This document shows, piece by piece, positions 26,038 through 34,625 of a DNA stretch of 64,000 nt. Every line of letters starts with the position of its first letter. Position 1 is the first letter of the stretch. The notes beneath the pieces were generated by a model. That model made no database searches. It was not told where the DNA came from and saw only the letters and a list, made by a program, of their open reading frames with translations. Source of the DNA: Pseudomonas atagonensis (GTDB taxonomy: Bacteria; Pseudomonadota; Gammaproteobacteria; Pseudomonadales; Pseudomonadaceae); contig NZ_VXCA01000034.1 of NCBI RefSeq assembly GCF_011369485.1, forward strand, positions 82,218 through 146,217, in the 5' to 3' direction. Made by a program: the position numbers and the translations under genes.

Positions 26038-26073
26038 CCCTGTGGCGAGGGAGGAAGCTCCCTCGCCACAGGG
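26038..26073. terminator. Hairpin between the LRR kinase and yebC-like genes
   Basis: Perfect 16-bp stem (26038-26053 with 26058-26073) around a gaag loop, motif ccctgtggcgagggag. It lies between convergent genes and has no long T-tract, so it is probably a REP-type repeat doubling as a bidirectional terminator. Confidence 0.7.
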
Positions 26074-26089
26074 TCAGTTCTAAAGCAGA

Positions 26090-26794
26090 TTAACCCGCCA
26101 GACCGACAAACATGTCCTGCACGTCGTCGTGGTTGTCGAGGCCTTCCAGGAACGCTTCGACTTCAGCCATTTGCTCGTCGCTCAAACCGCTGACCGGGTT
26201 TTTCGGCTGATAGCCCAGTTTGGCCGACAACACGGTGAAGCCTTGCTCAGGCAGGGCTTTCTGCACGGCGTCGAGGTCAGTCGGGTCGGTCAGGAACAAT
26301 GTGGCGCCGTCTTCGCCCGGCTCGAAATCCTGGGCACCGGCTTCGATGGCGGCCATTTCCGGATCGGCGTCCGGCGTGTCCGGCGTCGCTTCGATCATGC
26401 CGACATGGTTGAAGTCCCACGCCACCGAACCGGATGCACCCAGTTGGCCCTTGCGGAACGCCACGCGGATTTCCGCGACGGTGCGGTTGATGTTGTCGGT
26501 CACGCACTCGACGATCAGCGGCACCTGGTGCGGGGCGAAACCTTCGTAGGTCACGCGATGGTACTGCACGGTCTCGCCCAGCAGGCCCGCGCCCTTCTTG
26601 ATCGCGCGGTCCAGGGTTTCTTTCGGCATCGAGGCTTTCTTGGCCTGTTCGACCACCAGACGCAGGTGTGCGTTGGTGGCGGTATCGGCACCGTTGCGGG
26701 CAGCGATGGTGATTTCTTTCACCAGTTTGCCGAAGATTTTGCCCTTGGCGTTGGCTGCCGCTTCTTTGTGTTTAACCTTCCACTGTGCGCCCAT
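26090..26794 (-). CDS. YebC/PmpR/TACO1-family protein
   Basis: 234-residue protein of the YebC family. It starts MGAQWKVKHKEAAANAKGK and has KLVKEITIAARNG, the helical hinge MPKETLDRAIKKGAG, YEGFAPHQVPLIVECVTDN and the C-terminal ferredoxin-like lobes. YebC proteins are described as transcriptional regulators (PmpR) and, more recently, as ribosome-associated factors that relieve stalling at proline runs. The MGAQWK... opening differs from the MAGHSKW of the main ruvC-linked YebC, so this is the second paralogue common in Pseudomonas. It is monocistronic. Confidence 0.9.
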   Translation of the reverse strand: MGAQWKVKHKEAAANAKGKIFGKLVKEITIAARNGADTATNAHLRLVVEQAKKASMPKETLDRAIKKGAGLLGETVQYHRVTYEGFAPHQVPLIVECVTDNINRTVAEIRVAFRKGQLGASGSVAWDFNHVGMIEATPDTPDADPEMAAIEAGAQDFEPGEDGATLFLTDPTDLDAVQKALPEQGFTVLSAKLGYQPKNPVSGLSDEQMAEVEAFLEGLDNHDDVQDMFVGLAG

Positions 26795-26991
26795 TACTCA
26801 CTCTCTTGATCTGTGGCGCCGAGACATCTATTGGCCGACGCGTGGCGCCAAGTTTATACGGCAAAAAGTCGGCAATCGACCAAAAATTCCAATGCTGAAT
26901 CGACATATTCAACAGACCTTGTAGGGCGATTCTGAAAAAACGGTTTGCCATAACCATTCAGCCCTGCGGTTTCGTACTCTCTGCCGTCCGT

Positions 26992-28398
26992 ATGCCTACA
27001 GAGCCTGTTGAAATGCTCAATGACAAGGAAAGCCCTTTCACCCTGACCCTGACTGACAGCGCCATCAGTCTGGCAGTCCTGCGCTTCAGCGGTCAGGAAG
27101 CACTCAATCAGCCCTACCGTTTCGAGATTGAAGTGATTGGCGTGGCCCCGGCCCTGACGCCAGCCACACTGCTGCACCAACCGGCGTTTCTGCGTCTGGA
27201 CGCAGCGCACGGGTTTCACGGCAGCATTCACAGCGCCAGTTGCGAGCATCTGGGCTCGCACCGCATCAGCTATCGACTGGTGCTGGTGCCGCACTTGCAA
27301 CGACTGGCGCAGCCGGACAAACGCCGGGTGTTTACACACCTGAGTGTGCCGGCAATCCTTGAGCAGTTGCTCATCGACAATGGCTTGCCCGCCGACAGTT
27401 ACCGCATCGACCTGACTGTGGGGCAATACCCGCCCCGACCTTTTTGCATTCAATACGAAGAAAGCGATCTGGCGTGGCTGCAACGCTTGTGCGAAGAGGA
27501 AGGCATTCACTTTCATTTCGAACAGCGAGCAACCCGGCATGTATTGGTGTTTGCCGACGACAGCCTGACCCTGCCGCAGGAACCGACGCTGATTCCGTTC
27601 CTGACAGACACGGACGCCGTGTCACCCGGCATTAGCGCTCTGTTTCAGCGCCACGATGCGATCGCCGTCATGCCGCCACGCGCCGTGCGCAATCGCGGAC
27701 GGCCAGCGACCGCTGAGGACGCCGCCAATCAGCCGGTGGGCAAACCCGAACGGCAGTCGGTGTCGGTCGAACAGCGCCACGCCGAACAACGCAGTCGCCG
27801 TCACCTCGAACGGCAACGCTGCCAATACCGCTCAATCCATGGCCGCAGCGATTGCAGCGGGTTGATGAGTGGCCACTTGCTGCAAGTGGTTGCGCACCCG
27901 GTCAGCAGTTTCAACGAGCAATGGCTGCTCACCGAACTGCACCACCACGGCCAGCAACCGTCGATTCTCGAGCCGACGCCTGTCGTGCGCCGCTACCACA
28001 ACGACTTCATCGCCCAGCCTTGGTCGACCGAATTTCGCCCTGCGCTCAAACAGCCGCGCCCCAGCATTCCGGGCTACCACCTGGCGCGGGTGCTCGGTGC
28101 ACCGGGGCATCCAGCACAGCTGGATGAAGCCGGGCGTATCGGCGTGACACTTTGGCCCACGCACGCCACGGAAGCTGCCGCCGAAATGTGGCTGCCGATT
28201 GCACTGACCAACGCCAGCGGCCGCCTCGCCGCCCACCAACTGCCTCGCGCGGGCAGCGAGGTCTGGGTAGGTTTTCTCGACGGCGATCCGGATCGACCGA
28301 TCCTGTGCCACGACAACCCACGCGACGCAACACCGCGCGAAACTGCGCCGGCACAGGAAAGCGGTTTGCTGCTGGACTGGCTGCTCAACCGCACTTAG
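26992..28398 (+). CDS. vgrG: Short orphan VgrG-family type VI secretion tip protein
   Basis: 468 residues. The N-terminal gp27-like domain is clear (SLAVLRFSGQEALNQPYRFEIEVI, FCIQYEESDLAWLQRLCEEEGIHFHFEQ). A later part keeps RSIHGRSDCSGLMSGHLLQVVAHP and the gp5 OB-fold (GRIGVTLWPTHATEAAAEMWLPIA, AGSEVWVGFLDGDPDRPILC). The stretch around residues 220-265 is arginine-rich and does not match the usual VgrG core, so the middle may be degenerate. The C-terminal beta-helix spike is missing; full VgrGs are above 600 residues. No tssA-M, hcp or effector gene is near. It could still trimerise on a T6SS encoded elsewhere or be a relic. Confidence 0.8.
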   Translation: MPTEPVEMLNDKESPFTLTLTDSAISLAVLRFSGQEALNQPYRFEIEVIGVAPALTPATLLHQPAFLRLDAAHGFHGSIHSASCEHLGSHRISYRLVLVPHLQRLAQPDKRRVFTHLSVPAILEQLLIDNGLPADSYRIDLTVGQYPPRPFCIQYEESDLAWLQRLCEEEGIHFHFEQRATRHVLVFADDSLTLPQEPTLIPFLTDTDAVSPGISALFQRHDAIAVMPPRAVRNRGRPATAEDAANQPVGKPERQSVSVEQRHAEQRSRRHLERQRCQYRSIHGRSDCSGLMSGHLLQVVAHPVSSFNEQWLLTELHHHGQQPSILEPTPVVRRYHNDFIAQPWSTEFRPALKQPRPSIPGYHLARVLGAPGHPAQLDEAGRIGVTLWPTHATEAAAEMWLPIALTNASGRLAAHQLPRAGSEVWVGFLDGDPDRPILCHDNPRDATPRETAPAQESGLLLDWLLNRT

Positions 28399-28408
28399 TC
28401 ACCCAGGC

Positions 28409-29800
28409 TCAGGCCTTGTCAGCCTTACCTGCCGCTGCGGCGAATTTTGCCAGGCGCACGTCCAGATGCCTTGGCCGGCGCCCGTGATCTTCAGCGCGCT
28501 CCTTGCGGCGGATGGCGTTGCGCACCATCAACGAGCCGAGGTAACGAATCGGCTCCGGCGGAAAATAACCCAACGGCCCGTTGACCAGCGGTGAGCGCGT
28601 CCACGGGTTGTCGAGGCCCTGCACCAGCGCCGCGAGGATCTGCCCGCCCATGTGACACGGGCCGACGCCACTGCCGGAATAACCGAACCCATAAAACACG
28701 TTGCCACTGGCACTCATCTGACCGAAGAACGGCAAACCGGTGACCGACCGATCCGACGGGCCGTTCCAGGTCGCATCGATTTTCACATCGGCAAACGCCG
28801 GGAAAAAATCGCCAAGACTGCGCTTGAGCAGATCGGCATACGGCGACGGCTGATCGAACACCGGCAGCATTCGCCCACCGAAAGCGAAGGTATTGCCGCC
28901 CTTGCCGAGCATGATCCGGCCGTCAGGGGTGTTGTGGTAGTAGTGCACGAAAATCCGCGAGTCGAGCACGGTCACGCCGCTGGTCAGGCCGATCGCCTGC
29001 AACAGATCCGGACGCGGCTCGGTGATCAGCATGTCGCTGGAAACAATCGCCACACTGCGTTCGAACTGTGGAAAGGCGCGGGCCATCCACGCGTTCATCG
29101 CCAGCACCACGCGGTCGGCAATCACGCTGCCGCTGGCGGTCTGAAGGCGTGCGGGCCGGCCTTCTTCGAGTCCGGTCATTGCCGTGTTTTCGTGAATCTT
29201 CACCCCCAGTTGCAGGGCCACGCGGCGTAGGCCACGCACCAGTTTGCCCGGTTGCACGCTGGCTGCCGCCGGGGAGAACCAGCCCTCCAGATGTTTGCCC
29301 GACCCGGCCATGCGCTGCACATCGGCCACTGGGCGCTGGGTGAATGAGTTGATGCCATTGCGCTCCAGCGCGGCGATCACCGCGTCGGTCGAGCCGACCT
29401 GCGCCTGATTGGTGGCGGTGTACAGCGTGCCGTCGAGACGGTAATCGGCATCGACGCCGTACTGTTCGCAGAACTCGCCGATGGCGTGGATGCTGCGCTC
29501 GGATTCCTTGACCAGGCGCACCGCTTCCTCGACGCCGAACAGGCGCTCGAGGGTGAAATACTTCGCCGACCACGACAGCGCGCAACCGCCATTGCGCCCG
29601 CTGGCGCCGGCGCCGCAAATGTCGGCCTCGATCAACAACACATCGAGTTCGGGGTTCTGTTGCTTGAGCATGATCGCCGTCCACAACCCGGTGTAACCGC
29701 CGCCGACGATGCACACATCGGTTCGCACTTCGCCTTGCAGCGGCGGGCACGGCGCGGACGTATCGGCCTGCAGGGCCTGCTCCAGCCAAAACGGTCTCAT
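28409..29800 (-). CDS. FAD-dependent amine oxidoreductase of the AEP cluster (PbfC/PbfD-type candidate)
   Basis: 463-residue DAO-family flavoprotein: Rossmann motif DVCIVGGGYTGLWTAIML near residue 30, SGRNGG just after, and a C-terminal GFGYSGSGVGPCHMGGQ FAD loop. It resembles GlpO/PuuB-like amine oxidases. In bacteria, related enzymes sitting in phosphonate clusters oxidise N-methyl-AEP, and sometimes AEP, directly to phosphonoacetaldehyde (published work on PbfC/PbfD). Here it is next to a phosphonate-type transporter and within 5 kb of phnW and phnX, so the same role is the best guess. The 71-base gap to the upstream transporter gene suggests one transcript. Substrate assignment is inference. 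Confidence 0.82.
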   Translation of the reverse strand: MRPFWLEQALQADTSAPCPPLQGEVRTDVCIVGGGYTGLWTAIMLKQQNPELDVLLIEADICGAGASGRNGGCALSWSAKYFTLERLFGVEEAVRLVKESERSIHAIGEFCEQYGVDADYRLDGTLYTATNQAQVGSTDAVIAALERNGINSFTQRPVADVQRMAGSGKHLEGWFSPAAASVQPGKLVRGLRRVALQLGVKIHENTAMTGLEEGRPARLQTASGSVIADRVVLAMNAWMARAFPQFERSVAIVSSDMLITEPRPDLLQAIGLTSGVTVLDSRIFVHYYHNTPDGRIMLGKGGNTFAFGGRMLPVFDQPSPYADLLKRSLGDFFPAFADVKIDATWNGPSDRSVTGLPFFGQMSASGNVFYGFGYSGSGVGPCHMGGQILAALVQGLDNPWTRSPLVNGPLGYFPPEPIRYLGSLMVRNAIRRKERAEDHGRRPRHLDVRLAKFAAAAGKADKA

Positions 29801-29871
29801 GGGATTCTCCAGTCAGATGGCCACGACACAGCCTGCCGCGAACGCCGCAGCAGGCCGCGAGGCAAAGGGTT

Positions 29872-31197
29872 TCAGGAACGCAGGGGTTTGATCGTGAGCC
29901 GGCAATTGGGAATGGACGCGCGCGGCTCCATCAGACCCACCGGGCGACTGTTCCAGTGCGGAATCAGCACCAGCGCCGAGAACAATGCGCAGCCGGCGAA
30001 GACGATGAACACCGTCACCGAATCGAAGTAACCCGGCAGCAAACCACCCAGCACCGCGCCGACCGAGCCGCAGCCGTTGACGAAACCGGCAGCCGTGGCG
30101 CCAGCCTTGGCTTTGCCGAAGTCGATGGCCGCCGCGCCGCTGATCATCGAGTCAGGGCCGTACAGGGTCAGGCCCATCACGAACAACAACGCAACCACCA
30201 GCAACACGCTGCCGGTGTGCAGGGCGCCCATGAACAGCGCCAGCGTTACGGTCAGCGCCAGTAGACTCAACACGCAGGCTGGCATGCGTCGGGCGCCGAA
30301 AAGCTTGTCCGAGGCCAGCCCGATCATGATGGGTCCGAGCAACCCGGCCAGTTCAAAGGAGGTGGGAATGATCGCCGCGCCGACCTTGCCGACGCTGGGC
30401 ATTTGCTCGAAAACGATCACCGGCCCCCACAGCAGAATCGCGTAACGCGCCGGTTTCAACATGAAATACGCCAGCCCCAGCACCAGCACCGTGCGGTTGC
30501 GCAGAATCTCCTTCAATGGCTCCCAGACACTGAGTTTGCTGTTGGCTTCGGTTTCTTCAGCGCTCAGTTCCGGTTCGGGTTCTACCGCCGGCAGGCCGAC
30601 GTCTTCCGGTTTGTCGCGTTGAAAGATAAAGAACAACACCGCCACCACCGCGACCACCACAGCGCTGGAGATAAACGCCGCATGCCAGCTGCCGACCAGC
30701 GTATACGCCCACCAGCCGGCGAACGGCGACGCCACCAGACCGCCAAAGGCGTAGCAGGAACTCCACAGCCCGAGCACGCGCCCGCGCTGTTCGGAAGGGA
30801 AAAAACTGCCGAGGTTTTTACACAGTCCCGACCATCCGGTGGACTGCGCCAGCCCCTGAATCAGCATGCACGTGGCGAAGATCGGCAGTGTCGCAAAGCT
30901 GCCCATCACGAACGCAGCCACGGCGGAAATCAGCAAGCCACCCAGCACCACGACCCTTGGGCCAAAGCGGTCGGCGAGCATGCCCCAAGTGAATTGGCCG
31001 ATGGCGTAGGCCGCCAGATAGATCGCATCGAGGTTGGCCATGGCCATCTTGTCGAGCATGAACGTCGGGTCTTCGCCAATGCCCAGTTTGGCCACCGAGA
31101 ACGCTTTGCGGGTGAAGTAAAAAGCGGCGTACGCCAGCCAGGTGATCGCGAAAATCTGCATGCGCCAACGCGCAATGGTGCCGATGTGCTTGTTCAT
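29872..31197 (-). CDS. MFS transporter of the organophosphate:Pi antiporter (GlpT-like) group, putative AEP uptake
   Basis: 441 residues and about twelve TM helices. The opening WRMQIFAITWLAYAAFYFTRKAFSVAK matches the GlpT/UhpT/PgtP signature (aromatic-rich helix 1 then R-K). Further marks are FTWGMLADRFGPR (motif A) and STGWSGLCKNLGSFFP. This family carries phosphorylated organic anions, and its place between the flavoenzyme and the regulator makes AEP or related phosphonates the likely cargo. The start at 31197 has a gagg site; the longer frame from 31341 crosses the divergent promoter. It fits the GlpT-like AEP permeases reported in Pseudomonas, a link I recall rather than can test. Confidence 0.85.
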   Translation of the reverse strand: MNKHIGTIARWRMQIFAITWLAYAAFYFTRKAFSVAKLGIGEDPTFMLDKMAMANLDAIYLAAYAIGQFTWGMLADRFGPRVVVLGGLLISAVAAFVMGSFATLPIFATCMLIQGLAQSTGWSGLCKNLGSFFPSEQRGRVLGLWSSCYAFGGLVASPFAGWWAYTLVGSWHAAFISSAVVVAVVAVLFFIFQRDKPEDVGLPAVEPEPELSAEETEANSKLSVWEPLKEILRNRTVLVLGLAYFMLKPARYAILLWGPVIVFEQMPSVGKVGAAIIPTSFELAGLLGPIMIGLASDKLFGARRMPACVLSLLALTVTLALFMGALHTGSVLLVVALLFVMGLTLYGPDSMISGAAAIDFGKAKAGATAAGFVNGCGSVGAVLGGLLPGYFDSVTVFIVFAGCALFSALVLIPHWNSRPVGLMEPRASIPNCRLTIKPLRS

Positions 31198-31478
31198 GGT
31201 GGTTCTGACCTCAGGGTGTGAGTGTGCCGGCAGAATCGTTAAGTAAACGCCTGTGTTTTTTATTGTTGAGCACTGCGATATCACCCCTTCCCTATGGCGA
31301 TACCGGTCAGATGAGTCCTGCTGTTGCACGCACAGGCTCATCGCCAGCCCCGCTGCCCGACCGGGCAGTCAGCGATGGCGTGAGCGGATCAAAGCAATTA
31401 CTGTTTAATAAATAAAATCGATTTATCGTATTTCACACATAAGCTCAGCTTGTTACTGACGATTGATCAGGAGCCACC
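31198..31478. other. Divergent promoter region, AEP transporter versus LysR
   Basis: 281 bases shared by two divergent genes. Around 31400-31440 the sequence is AT-rich (taataaataaaatcgattta) with a small palindrome aaatcgattt, a plausible LysR binding or promoter area. No convincing -35/-10 pair was fixed. Confidence 0.4.
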
Positions 31479-32351
31479 ATGTCTGTCTCCCACGCCCAGC
31501 TCAAAGCGTTTCATGCCGTGGCCGTGCACGGAAGCTTCACCAAAGCCGCCGAGCGGCTTTTCCTCACGCAACCGGCGATATCCGACCAGGTGCGCAAACT
31601 CGAAGAACGCTTTGGCGTTCTGCTGTTTCATCGCAATAAACGTTCGGTGCGCCTGACCGATCTAGGTGAACGCTTGCTGGCGATCACCCAGCGCCTGTTT
31701 GTGATTGAAGCCGAGGCCCAAGAGCTGTTGCAGGAGTCCCAGGCTCTGCAAACCGGCAGCCTGATTCTGGCGGTGGACGCGCCGGTGCATGTGTTGCCGC
31801 AGATTGCGCGGTTCTGTGAGCGCTACCCGGGCATCAGCGTGAAGATCGAGACGGGCAACACCGATGAATCGCTGTTTCGACTGTTCAATTACCAAGCCGA
31901 TCTGGCGCTGCTGGGGCGCGATGTCAGTGATGAACGCTTGCTCTGCGTGCCGTTGCGCAACGATCCGATGGTGGCGTTCGTGTCGCGCAATCATCCGTGG
32001 GCCGAGCGCGAGTCGATCTGCCTGGCGGACCTGGATGACACGCCGCTGGTGTTGCGTGAGCACGGTTCGGTAACGCGGCAGACACTGGAAGAGGAAATGG
32101 CCCGCGCCGGTTTCCGTATTCGCCCGGCGATTCAGGTCGAGGGCCGGGAAGCGGCCCGTGAGGCAGTGGTGGTGGGGATTGGTGTCGGGGTTGTCTCGGC
32201 AGCGGAATTTGGTGCGGATTCGCGGGTGTGCGCGTTGCCGATCATCGATTGCACCCGGCGCCTGACCGAGACATTGGTGTGCTTGCGCGAGCAGAGTTCG
32301 CGGCGAGTGGTGGCGACGTTTCTCGAGATGGTCCGCGAGAGCCTTGTGTAA
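31479..32351 (+). CDS. LysR-family regulator, AEP cluster (regulator 1)
   Basis: 290-residue LysR protein. An N-terminal winged helix-turn-helix (AFHAVAVHGSFTKAAERLFLTQPAISDQVRKLEERFGVLLFHR) is followed by a substrate-binding domain (~90-290). It is transcribed divergently from the transporter/flavoenzyme pair, the usual geometry of a LysR activator and its target. It is related in layout to the second LysR at 32403-33263 but clearly not identical. The ATG at 31479 has an aggag site. Confidence 0.9.
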   Translation: MSVSHAQLKAFHAVAVHGSFTKAAERLFLTQPAISDQVRKLEERFGVLLFHRNKRSVRLTDLGERLLAITQRLFVIEAEAQELLQESQALQTGSLILAVDAPVHVLPQIARFCERYPGISVKIETGNTDESLFRLFNYQADLALLGRDVSDERLLCVPLRNDPMVAFVSRNHPWAERESICLADLDDTPLVLREHGSVTRQTLEEEMARAGFRIRPAIQVEGREAAREAVVVGIGVGVVSAAEFGADSRVCALPIIDCTRRLTETLVCLREQSSRRVVATFLEMVRESLV

Positions 32352-32364
32352 TCAGGGCCGGCCC

Positions 32365-32386
32365 CATCGCTGGCAAGCCAGCGATG
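32365..32386. repeat. Small hairpin between convergent LysR genes
   Basis: catcgctgg (32365-32373) and ccagcgatg (32378-32386) around a caag loop. The core ctggcaagccag is a REP motif of this genome, seen again at about 45445. Confidence 0.6.
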
Positions 32387-32402
32387 AATGCACCACGGTT
32401 TA

Positions 32403-33263
32403 TCAGGTGGGGGCCAATCCGAAAAACGCCTGAATCAAGCGCAACTCCCGCCGCCGTTCCATGCACCCGATCATGTGCCGATTGACCAATCCCTCGCCAA
32501 CAATCGGAATTGCCACCACGCGTGGGTCATGACTGACTTCCACCGATGACACCACCCCAACCCCCAGTTCAGCCGCCACCGCTTCCGTCACCGCCTCGCG
32601 GCTGTCCAGTTCGAGCAACACCCGTGGATTGACCGACGCCTGCGCACAAGCCTGATCAAAGGTGCGCCGGGTAATCGAACTCGGTTCGCGCAACACCATG
32701 ATCACCTGATCCAGCTCCTTGAGTTTGACGTCTGAAGAGCGCGCCGCCCACGGATGCCCCGCCGGCACCAGCGCGCAGATCCGCGATTCATTCAACGCTT
32801 GCAAATGCAGGCCCTTGCGCGGCTCTACCTCAGTCAGCACCGCCACGTCCGCGCGCTCGGACAACAACGCCGCCAACGTTTCCTGAGCGTTGCCCAACCG
32901 CAGATTCACCGTGATCCCCGGATAGCGCGCCCGCAGACTGGCGAGCATCGGCATGACCATGTGCGGGCCGTCCGCCGCCACCTCAAGACGCCCGGTCAGC
33001 AACTGCCGGTTGGCCTCGAGCATCGTCTGCGCTTCTTCCGCCAGCCCGAACATCGCCCGAGTGATCGCGGCGAGTTTGGTGCCCTCCTCGGTCAGCTCCA
33101 CTCGTCGCGCGGTACGCCGCAGCAAAGTGATCTGGTAGTGCTCCTCCAGCGCCTTGATGTGCCCGGTGACCGCCGGTTGGCTAATGAACAGGCGCGCAGC
33201 GGCGCGGGTGAAACTGCCTTCGCGGGCCACGGCATCAAAGGCGCGGAGCTGGAACAAGTTCAT
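32403..33263 (-). CDS. LysR-family regulator, AEP cluster (regulator 2)
   Basis: 286-residue LysR protein: helix-turn-helix FDAVAREGSFTRAAARLFISQPAVTGHIKALEEHYQITLLRR, then the effector domain with the VGVVSSVEVSHDPRVVAIPI end segment. It is divergent from phnW across a 112-base gap that includes attgatgcaac and aattgcaac, repeated tgcaac half-sites typical of a LysR site. Phosphonate-linked LysR regulators are known beside phnWX in pseudomonads, so it is the likely AEP-responsive activator of phnWX. Confidence 0.9.
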   Translation of the reverse strand: MNLFQLRAFDAVAREGSFTRAAARLFISQPAVTGHIKALEEHYQITLLRRTARRVELTEEGTKLAAITRAMFGLAEEAQTMLEANRQLLTGRLEVAADGPHMVMPMLASLRARYPGITVNLRLGNAQETLAALLSERADVAVLTEVEPRKGLHLQALNESRICALVPAGHPWAARSSDVKLKELDQVIMVLREPSSITRRTFDQACAQASVNPRVLLELDSREAVTEAVAAELGVGVVSSVEVSHDPRVVAIPIVGEGLVNRHMIGCMERRRELRLIQAFFGLAPT

Positions 33264-33375
33264 GAATAACTCTCACTGATGGCTGGCATAACAACAAACA
33301 ATTTGATTGATGCAACGGCGAATTGCAACGTATGCCCCGTAGCTTCATCCCCCAGCGCAATCCGAGGACACACGA

Positions 33376-34485
33376 ATGAGTATCGCCGAACCCATCCTGC
33401 TCACTCCCGGCCCGTTGACCACTTCGGCCCGCACCCGCCAGGCGATGATGGTCGACTGGGGGTCATGGGATGACCGCTTCAATCAACTGACCGCCAGCCT
33501 TTGCGAGCAATTGCTGGCGATCCTCAACGGCGCCGCCACTCACCACTGCGTGCCGTTACAGGGCAGCGGCACCTTTGCCGTCGAAGCGGCCATCGGCACG
33601 CTGGTGCCACGCGACGGCAAAGTCCTGGTGCTGATCAACGGCGCCTACGGCAAACGTCTGGCGAAAATCTGCGAAGTGCTCGGCCGCTCGTTCAGCACTT
33701 TCGAAACCGCTGAAGACGAACCGACCACCGCCGCCGACGTTGATCGTCTGCTGCGCGCCGACAGCAACATCACCCACGTCGCGCTGATCCATTGCGAAAC
33801 CAGCACCGGCATCCTCAACCCGCTGCCGGAGATTGCCGCCGTTGTTGAGCAACACGGCAAACGTCTGATCATCGATGCCATGAGCTCCTTCGGCGCCTTG
33901 CCGGTGGATGCGCAAAAAGTCCCGTTCGACGCGCTGATCGCCGCCTCCGGCAAATGCCTGGAGGGCGTGCCGGGCATGGGTTTCGTGTTTGCCCGCAAGG
34001 AGTCTTTGGCCGCAGCCGCCGGCAATTCGCATTCACTGGCGATGGACTTGTTCGACCAGCACACCTACATGCAGAAGACCGGGCAATGGCGCTTCACCCC
34101 GCCAACCCACGTGGTCGCGGCGCTGCACGAAGCCCTGCTGCAATACAACGAAGAAGGTGGACTGGGGGCGCGGCATGCGCGCTACGCCGCCAACTGTCAG
34201 GCGCTGATGGAAGAGATGGCCAAACTCGGTTTGCGCAGCTTTCTGCCAGCGGCGATTCAGGCGCCGATCATCGCCACGTTCCATGCCCCGAAAGATCCGC
34301 GCTACCAGTTCAAGGACTTCTACGAACGGGTCAAGGCCAAGGGTTACATCCTCTACCCCGGCAAACTGACCCAGGTCGAAACCTTCCGCGTCGGCTGCAT
34401 CGGCCACGTCAGCCCGGACGAAATGCGCCAGGCCGTCGCGGCCGTGGGCGAAGTGCTGCGCGAGATGGAAGTGTTAGAGATTTAA
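33376..34485 (+). CDS. phnW: 2-aminoethylphosphonate:pyruvate aminotransferase PhnW
   Basis: 369-residue PLP-dependent aminotransferase of class V. It converts AEP and pyruvate to phosphonoacetaldehyde and alanine. Signatures: LLTPGPLTTSARTRQAMMVDWGSWD at the N-terminus, the QGSGTFAVEAAIG phosphate-binding loop, DAMSSFGALPVD with the PLP aspartate, and the Schiff-base lysine 193 in AASGKCLEGVPGMGFV. Length equals the family norm. phnX follows on the same strand after a REP element, so the two probably share a transcript, perhaps with altered mRNA stability between them. Confidence 0.96.
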   Translation: MSIAEPILLTPGPLTTSARTRQAMMVDWGSWDDRFNQLTASLCEQLLAILNGAATHHCVPLQGSGTFAVEAAIGTLVPRDGKVLVLINGAYGKRLAKICEVLGRSFSTFETAEDEPTTAADVDRLLRADSNITHVALIHCETSTGILNPLPEIAAVVEQHGKRLIIDAMSSFGALPVDAQKVPFDALIAASGKCLEGVPGMGFVFARKESLAAAAGNSHSLAMDLFDQHTYMQKTGQWRFTPPTHVVAALHEALLQYNEEGGLGARHARYAANCQALMEEMAKLGLRSFLPAAIQAPIIATFHAPKDPRYQFKDFYERVKAKGYILYPGKLTQVETFRVGCIGHVSPDEMRQAVAAVGEVLREMEVLEI

Positions 34486-34502
34486 CGCTCCCCAACTATC
34501 CC

Positions 34503-34592
34503 TGTGGGAGGGGGCTTGCTCCCGAAAGCGGCTGAATATTCAACATCGATGTCGACTGACACACCGCCTTCGGGAGCAAGCCCCCTCCCACA
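34503..34592. repeat. REP-type inverted repeat pair between phnW and phnX
   Basis: Two perfect 24-base arms (34503-34526 and 34569-34592) beginning tgtgggagggggcttgctcc and its reverse complement. Same family as 16611-16700. Its place inside an operon suggests an effect on mRNA stability or partial termination. Confidence 0.9.
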
Positions 34593-34625
34593 AACAACCG
34601 CATTGCCAACTGAGGAATTTTTGCC

